From Oscillospiraceae bacterium (GTDB lineage Bacteria; Bacillota; Clostridia; Oscillospirales; Oscillospiraceae): a stretch of 64,000 bases of DNA. The position numbers and the translations under genes were made by a program. Location of the stretch: assembly GCA_009777235.1 (NCBI GenBank), contig WRMH01000004.1, forward strand, positions 1-64,000, written 5' to 3'. A model generated the notes under the pieces. The model was not told where the DNA came from and searched no databases. It saw only the letters and a program-made list of their open reading frames with translations. Shown here one piece after another: positions 59,771 to 64,000 of this stretch (its first letter is position 1; the number at the start of each line of letters is the position of its first letter).

Positions 59771-59932
59771 TTTTAGAGCAACCTCCGATTTTTTAATACG
59801 AGGCGATTATATACAAGATTCTTCCGGCATTTCCATAATCGTTTACGCTCTACAGATATGTTACAAATGGCGTATAAATGGCGTAAAAATAGTAATGCTC
59901 GCGCAAAATATATGCTTATATCGGCATAAAAA

Positions 59933-59959
59933 TAACAGTTATCTACAAGATAACTGTTA
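59933..59959 (-). terminator. Intrinsic terminator of icd
   Basis: TAACAGTTATCT (59933-59944) and AGATAACTGTTA (59948-59959) form a perfect 12-bp stem with a 3-nt loop. Transcribed from the right, it is followed by UUUUUAUG. Confidence 0.8.
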
Positions 59960-60028
59960 CTTAAAAATCGCTTAGCGGGTTACTTTTGCCAACTTGCACA
60001 AACTTATTTAGTGATTACTGCCAAGCTC

Positions 60029-61237
60029 TCACTTCAATCTATCGGCTATGCTGCCGATAAACTCCCATGAATCTACGGTGCGCGGAGCAATGGGCGCGTC
60101 GGAAACTGCGAGCATTGCAAGGTCCGCCGTCATTGTTCCGTCGCTTAGCGTGTCAAGGCTCGCTTTTTCGAGTTTGCCCGCAAAATCCACGAGCTCGGGT
60201 AAATTATCAAGCTCGCCGCGTTTTGAGAGGGCGCCCGACCACGCAAAAATCGTAGCGATTGGATTTGTTGAAGTGCGCTCCCCCTTGAGGTATTTATAAT
60301 AATGCCGCGTTACCGTACCGTGAGCCGCCTCATACTCATATGTGCCGTCGGGAGAAACCAAAACACTGGTCATCATCGCCAGCGACCCAAAGGCGGAGCT
60401 CACCATATCGCTCATAACATCACCGTCGTAATTCTTACAGGCCCAGATGAAACCGCCTTTTGAGCGCACAACCCTTGCCACGGCGTCGTCAATGAGCGTA
60501 TAGAAATACTCAATCCCCAGCGCGTCAAAACGCTCTTTATAGCTTTCAAACTCGCTATCAAAAATATCTTTAAATCTGCCGTCATATTTTTTTGAAATCG
60601 TATCTTTTGCCGAAAACCAAAGGTCTTGCTTTAAGGCAATGGCATACTCAAAGCATGAGCGCGCAAAACTTTGTATGCTCTCGTCCGTATTGTGCTGCGC
60701 GAGCCATATAGTGCCTTTTTTTGCGTTATGCACGGACAGCTGCTTCGTTTCTCCGCTGATTCCCTTAAACAGCAAAAAGCACTCTCCCGGCTCGTCGGTA
60801 ACAAGCTCGGCAGCCTTATAAACATCCCCATAAGCGTGGCGGGCTATAGTAATTGGCGACTCCCACGTCCTCACTGTGGGCTGGATAAAGCTCGTCATTA
60901 TGGGCGTCCGAAAGACAGTGCCGTCTAAAATGGAGCGGATTGTAGCGTTTGGCGATTTCCACATCTCGGTAAGCTGCGGATACTCTTTCATTCTTTGCTT
61001 ATTTGGAGTTATGGTTGCGCATTTGACGGCGACGCCGTATTTTCTCGCGGCATTTGCCGCCTCGACAGTCACACGGTCGCGGGTTTCGTTGCGATTTATA
61101 AGCCCAAGGTCATAGTATTCGCTTTTTAAATCAACAAACGGCTCTATAAGCTCTTCTTTTATCAGCTTCCAGAGTACACGGGTCATTTCGTCGCCATCCA
61201 TTTCGACGATTGGGGTAGACATACCTATTTTCAACAT
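60029..61237 (-). CDS. icd: Isocitrate dehydrogenase (NADP-dependent, type II)
   Basis: Oxidative decarboxylation of isocitrate to 2-oxoglutarate; 402 aa. It belongs to the homodimeric type shared with eukaryotes and many Clostridia: VEMDGDEMTRVLWKLIKEEL at the N-terminus, ATITPNKQRMKEY and KSPNATIRSILDG at the substrate-binding Ser/Asn, KNYDGDVMSDMVSSAFGSL with the metal Asp, and AAHGTVTRHYYKY at the NADP site. AAGGTGGTAAGGA precedes the ATG. Supplies 2-oxoglutarate for glutamate synthesis. Confidence 0.96.
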   Translation of the reverse strand: MLKIGMSTPIVEMDGDEMTRVLWKLIKEELIEPFVDLKSEYYDLGLINRNETRDRVTVEAANAARKYGVAVKCATITPNKQRMKEYPQLTEMWKSPNATIRSILDGTVFRTPIMTSFIQPTVRTWESPITIARHAYGDVYKAAELVTDEPGECFLLFKGISGETKQLSVHNAKKGTIWLAQHNTDESIQSFARSCFEYAIALKQDLWFSAKDTISKKYDGRFKDIFDSEFESYKERFDALGIEYFYTLIDDAVARVVRSKGGFIWACKNYDGDVMSDMVSSAFGSLAMMTSVLVSPDGTYEYEAAHGTVTRHYYKYLKGERTSTNPIATIFAWSGALSKRGELDNLPELVDFAGKLEKASLDTLSDGTMTADLAMLAVSDAPIAPRTVDSWEFIGSIADRLK

Positions 61238-61337
61238 TCCTTACCACCTTATTTATATATTAGTAAATTACTAAAAAGTAATTTAAGACTGCGATGACAC
61301 ATAGCTGCTTTAAGAGGAGGCGACAAATCCTGTAAAA

Positions 61338-61691
61338 TCAGTCATATCGTAGCAGCGTGATGGTGAGAACAGAGTTTTCATAGCTCACATCGCTCTCGTC
61401 GCATAACATTCCCACCAGCGTAAGCTCAGAGAAGTCTTGAGACTCGCCCATGAGCTCCCAAAAATCACATTCCATCTCCCTTTGCCTTGGCGCGTCAAGC
61501 CTTTTTCGCAGTTCATCGAGCTTGTGTTCATCAAGGCATACCGGAGATGCGGTTATTTCATACCGTATTGTGCCGTTTTCTTCAGTAATATGCGAGGTAA
61601 GATTAGTCGCGTCGTGATGATGGCAATAGAGCATCAAATCACTTGTGATTCTAAGTGTTTTTTCAAACCTTGTCTTTAATCTAATCTTCAT
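61338..61691 (-). CDS. Small cytosolic protein of unknown function
   Basis: 117 aa, no membrane segment or signal. Basic N-terminus (MKIRLKTRFEKTLRITSDLM), then YCHHHDATNL with three adjacent His, an acidic Glu/Asp-rich C-terminus. The ATG lies inside the end of the DUF1576 gene (11-bp overlap), so it is translationally coupled. I do not recognise the family; pairing with the DUF1576 membrane protein suggests joint action. Confidence 0.65.
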   Translation of the reverse strand: MKIRLKTRFEKTLRITSDLMLYCHHHDATNLTSHITEENGTIRYEITASPVCLDEHKLDELRKRLDAPRQREMECDFWELMGESQDFSELTLVGMLCDESDVSYENSVLTITLLRYD

Positions 61692-62976
61692 GTTCTTTGC
61701 GCATCCTTTCTGAAACGGTTATTATCGGGAGCAAAAACATGGCGACAAGCCCTGCGGCAAAGCCATTGTTATACAAATTCAACCCTCCGTTTAAATCACC
61801 TACAAACATAACGACGCTGACGTGCAGAAAACCGGCTACTACGCCCCAATACCAGCCGAATTGACCGGCCATCGGAGCCAGCGCCGTAGAAAACAAGATA
61901 GCGGCTATGTTTGAAGGCAGCGTCAGGTCATGCACGTTGAGGATAGCGGACAGAAAAGCCCCGACCATGACGGGCACGATATTCACAATATGCTTGCCGA
62001 AAGCGCCAAACCCCACTATGGTGAATATTGCCGCGACAACTATACCGGCAAGCTCCGCGCCTGTGAGCAAAACAAAGGTGGTGACACAGGCGCACAAAAA
62101 ACCCATATTTATATAGATACTGTTATGATAGAGAAAGTAAAAGTCCGTTATCAGACGCCCGGAGTGCTTATGAAATTTCAGAAAATCTGAAAAATTCGCC
62201 TTTATCCGCACAGCTATGCCGCCGTCATCTCCGGCGAGGAGTCCGCATAAAATCATTGAGGCGGAAAAAGAATACAGCATTATTGATAAGATAAAGTTAT
62301 TACCGCTGCTCAAAAACTCTGCGGGTATTATCTCATGCCCCATGCTGCGCAAGGTGGCGGCATAGATAGTGGCTATAAGGCCGCCCGCAAAACCCATGCT
62401 GTAGAGGTCGTAACCGCCGTGCGCGCGTACCATGTGAGAGGAGATTGGCGGAAAAATAAAACCGATAAAAAATCCGACCAAAACGCCTATGGTTATTTCG
62501 ACGAGAAAACTAAATTCGCCAAAAAACGCTATTTCGCTGACAACGGGGGAAAGTGTCGCGACAAGAAGGGATGCCAGAGCATAGTTTGAAAAAGGCTCTT
62601 TCTTGTATTTTGAATAAATCCCAACGCCAATTGTGAGAGGTATCATATTAAATACGTTTTTGCCGAAAAAGGCAAAGCCCGCCGTAAGCCACAGCGCCAT
62701 GATAATAGCTCCGCTTGGCTTTATGCGCGAGGAAATGAGCATCAAAAGACCGGAAAAACCCGCAATAGCGGCATTGACAAGCGTCGCGCCCACGCCGCCT
62801 ACGGCCAAATAGTCGGTTATAAGTATTGACCGCGACGAGATGATACGCAAAAAACCCTCCCAAATGGCAATTGGAGTATCTACGGCAAAAGCAACGCAGA
62901 TAAAAAACAGATTGACGCAGAGCATAATAGCGTATGGCAGCGGCAGCCGCCCGCGTATACGGGATATCTTTGGCAT
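61681..62976 (-). CDS. DUF1576 family membrane protein
   Basis: 431 aa with about 11-12 transmembrane helices in two repeated halves, each containing FFGKNVFNMIPLTIGV or GAFGKHIVNIVPVMVGA-type sequence. GYDLYSMGFAGGL and GLNLYNNGFAAGLV also recur, indicating internal duplication. Matches the DUF1576 pattern of Firmicutes; the pore-like repeat suggests a transporter. Substrate unknown. AAAGGGAGGTG precedes the ATG. Divergent from rnfC. Confidence 0.82.
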   Translation of the reverse strand: MPKISRIRGRLPLPYAIMLCVNLFFICVAFAVDTPIAIWEGFLRIISSRSILITDYLAVGGVGATLVNAAIAGFSGLLMLISSRIKPSGAIIMALWLTAGFAFFGKNVFNMIPLTIGVGIYSKYKKEPFSNYALASLLVATLSPVVSEIAFFGEFSFLVEITIGVLVGFFIGFIFPPISSHMVRAHGGYDLYSMGFAGGLIATIYAATLRSMGHEIIPAEFLSSGNNFILSIMLYSFSASMILCGLLAGDDGGIAVRIKANFSDFLKFHKHSGRLITDFYFLYHNSIYINMGFLCACVTTFVLLTGAELAGIVVAAIFTIVGFGAFGKHIVNIVPVMVGAFLSAILNVHDLTLPSNIAAILFSTALAPMAGQFGWYWGVVAGFLHVSVVMFVGDLNGGLNLYNNGFAAGLVAMFLLPIITVSERMRKEHED

Positions 62977-63048
62977 ATTTCACCTCCCTTTTTCAATAGA
63001 TATAGTGACTACATATTAACATATTTATGGGAGAGTGTGAACAGTATC

Positions 63049-63077
63049 TTGACTATTATTATGTATTTACATATAAT
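63049..63077 (+). promoter_or_regulatory. SigA promoter of the Rnf operon
   Basis: TTGACT (63049-63054) and TATAAT (63072-63077) with a 17-bp spacer. The predicted start of transcription (near 63084) coincides with the first ATG of rnfC. Confidence 0.8.
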
Positions 63078-63083
63078 CTACAC

Positions 63084-64000
63084 ATGAACTCTGACAAGAT
63101 GAAAAAGAAAATAATGGGAATATCCCCGCCGTATAGCAAAAATACTGCTAATAACCCCGCTCAAACACTGCCAATACCGGAGCAGATCGAAATCCCAATG
63201 AAAATGCACTCGGGAAAACCGGCCATACCGATTATCGAAATCGGCGATACGGTAAAAGTAGGGCAGCTCATCGGAAAAATGGACGGAAAAATCTGTTCGC
63301 CTGTCCATTCGAGCGTTTCCGGCACGGTCAAAGCAATCAACGAGCGCGACAAGGTGACGGGCAAAAGGGCAATATCCGTTGTGATCGTACCGGACGGCCT
63401 GCAAACGCCGTATAGGGCGCAAGAGCCGGTGAACGTCAAAACTTTGTCCGAATTTTTATCCGCAGTCGGCGATTCGGGCGCGGTTGGGCTTGGCGGAGCG
63501 GGATTTCCGACAGCGCCCAAGCTGGATATAAAAAACCCGGGCGAGCTTGACTACATACTCATAAACGGAGCCGAGTGCGAGCCGTATATAACTGCCGACA
63601 CAAGAACAATGATTGACGATACCGCGCATGTTGTCGGCGGCGTGGAACTGCTGCTGAAATTTATGAAGCCCCGCAAAAAAATACTTATCTGCATAGAGGA
63701 CAATAAACCGCTGGCTATAGAAGCGATGCAAAAAGGTTTTGAGGGAAACGATAAAGTAGAAATTCGCGTTTTGCCGACAAAATACCCGCAGGGCGAGCGC
63801 AAGGTGCTTGTTTATAACACCACGGGGCGGATCGTGCCGGAGGGTGCGCGTCTTGCCGACGTCGGGGTGCTCGTCACAAACATCACGACCATAACGGTAT
63901 TTGACAGATATATAAAGACGGGTATGCCGCTTGTAAATAAAGTTGTTACCGTAGACGGGCCGATAGTGGCAAAGCCAAATAACGTATTGTCTCCGATAGG
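63084..64000 (+). CDS. rnfC: Electron transport complex subunit RnfC (N-terminal part)
   Basis: Peripheral NADH/ferredoxin-linked subunit of the Rnf complex, cut by the window edge. About 305 residues seen. MGISPPYSKN, the early MKMHSGKPAIPIIEIGDTVK barrel-sandwich hybrid domain, SPVHSSVSGTVKAI and the GLGGAGFPTAPKL flavin-type loop (GAGGAGFPT in relatives) identify it. ILINGAECEPYITADTR and YPQGERK follow. The cluster Cys motifs lie beyond 64000. Start uncertain: 63084 would be nearly leaderless; 63099 or 63114 are alternatives. Confidence 0.9.
   Translation, partial: MNSDKMKKKIMGISPPYSKNTANNPAQTLPIPEQIEIPMKMHSGKPAIPIIEIGDTVKVGQLIGKMDGKICSPVHSSVSGTVKAINERDKVTGKRAISVVIVPDGLQTPYRAQEPVNVKTLSEFLSAVGDSGAVGLGGAGFPTAPKLDIKNPGELDYILINGAECEPYITADTRTMIDDTAHVVGGVELLLKFMKPRKKILICIEDNKPLAIEAMQKGFEGNDKVEIRVLPTKYPQGERKVLVYNTTGRIVPEGARLADVGVLVTNITTITVFDRYIKTGMPLVNKVVTVDGPIVAKPNNVLSPI

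Overview
The window looks like a chromosomal segment of a Gram-positive, monoderm member of the Clostridia (Firmicutes/Bacillota), probably an Oscillospirales/Ruminococcaceae-like lineage. The basis is: a large (~270 nt) Alu-domain SRP RNA just upstream of dnaX; a perfect CIRCE element driving hrcA-grpE-dnaK-dnaJ; infC-rpmI-rplT behind an attenuator-type leader; a Tad pilus locus with no secretin; a MurT/GatD-type pair; and a Rnf operon starting at the right edge. No species can be named from the sequence alone.

Layout. 1-2.6 kb: SRP RNA, dnaX, ebfC (recR does not follow). 2.7-6.7 kb, minus strand: secreted HExxH protein with a DUF4214 tail, pnp, rpsO. 7.0-8.3 kb: ArsR-type HTH fused to DegV. 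8.5-14 kb, minus strand: membrane-anchored protein, gltX, acyl-CoA ligase, murC, then two MITE-like inverted-repeat elements. 14.6-18.4 kb: Pro/Tyr-rich membrane protein and a minus-strand cassette of GT-C, GT2 and GtrA proteins. 18.5-23.9 kb: CIRCE heat-shock operon. 24-31.1 kb: P-type ATPase, XRE-cupin regulator with an acyl-CoA synthetase, rsmE, a deacetylase-like protein. 31.3-44.1 kb: one long co-directional Tad pilus locus (TadZ, TadA, TadB, TadC, Flp-like pilin, TadE/TadG-like proteins, prepilin peptidase) that runs by short overlaps into a WG-repeat protein, an FHA protein and a Hanks-type kinase. 44.1-45.3 kb: ruvC-ruvA. 45.5-48.8 kb: thioredoxin reductase, thioredoxin with a CPYC site, small membrane protein, ZnuA-like lipoprotein and a partner lipoprotein. 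48.9-51.3 kb: tRNA-Arg, MFS transporter, SDR-type dehydratase. 51.6-56.7 kb: infC-rpmI-rplT, a MurT-like/GatD-like pair, a cytosolic-looking CE4 deacetylase, a lipoprotein. 56.8-57.5 kb: Phd/PIN toxin-antitoxin. 57.6-59.8 kb: Cys/His-rich repeat protein. 60-64 kb: icd, a small unknown ORF, a DUF1576 protein and the start of rnfC.

Most notable points. (1) The GatD-like protein lacks the glutaminase nucleophile Cys and the catalytic His, and its MurT-like partner diverges in the loop that normally completes the triad: a candidate repurposed D-Glu amidation complex. (2) The Tad operon is coupled by overlaps to an FHA/kinase/WG module, and the kinase has DFN instead of DFG. (3) infC appears to start at AUA. 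(4) An ArsR-DegV fusion carries a strong internal ribosome site before the DegV part and a dyad just upstream. (5) A palindromic repeat occurs twice, each time between convergent genes, with a compensatory base-pair change between copies. (6) A MITE-like element upstream of murC has a visible 5-bp target duplication.

All calls were made by reading the sequence; no database search or folding program was run.
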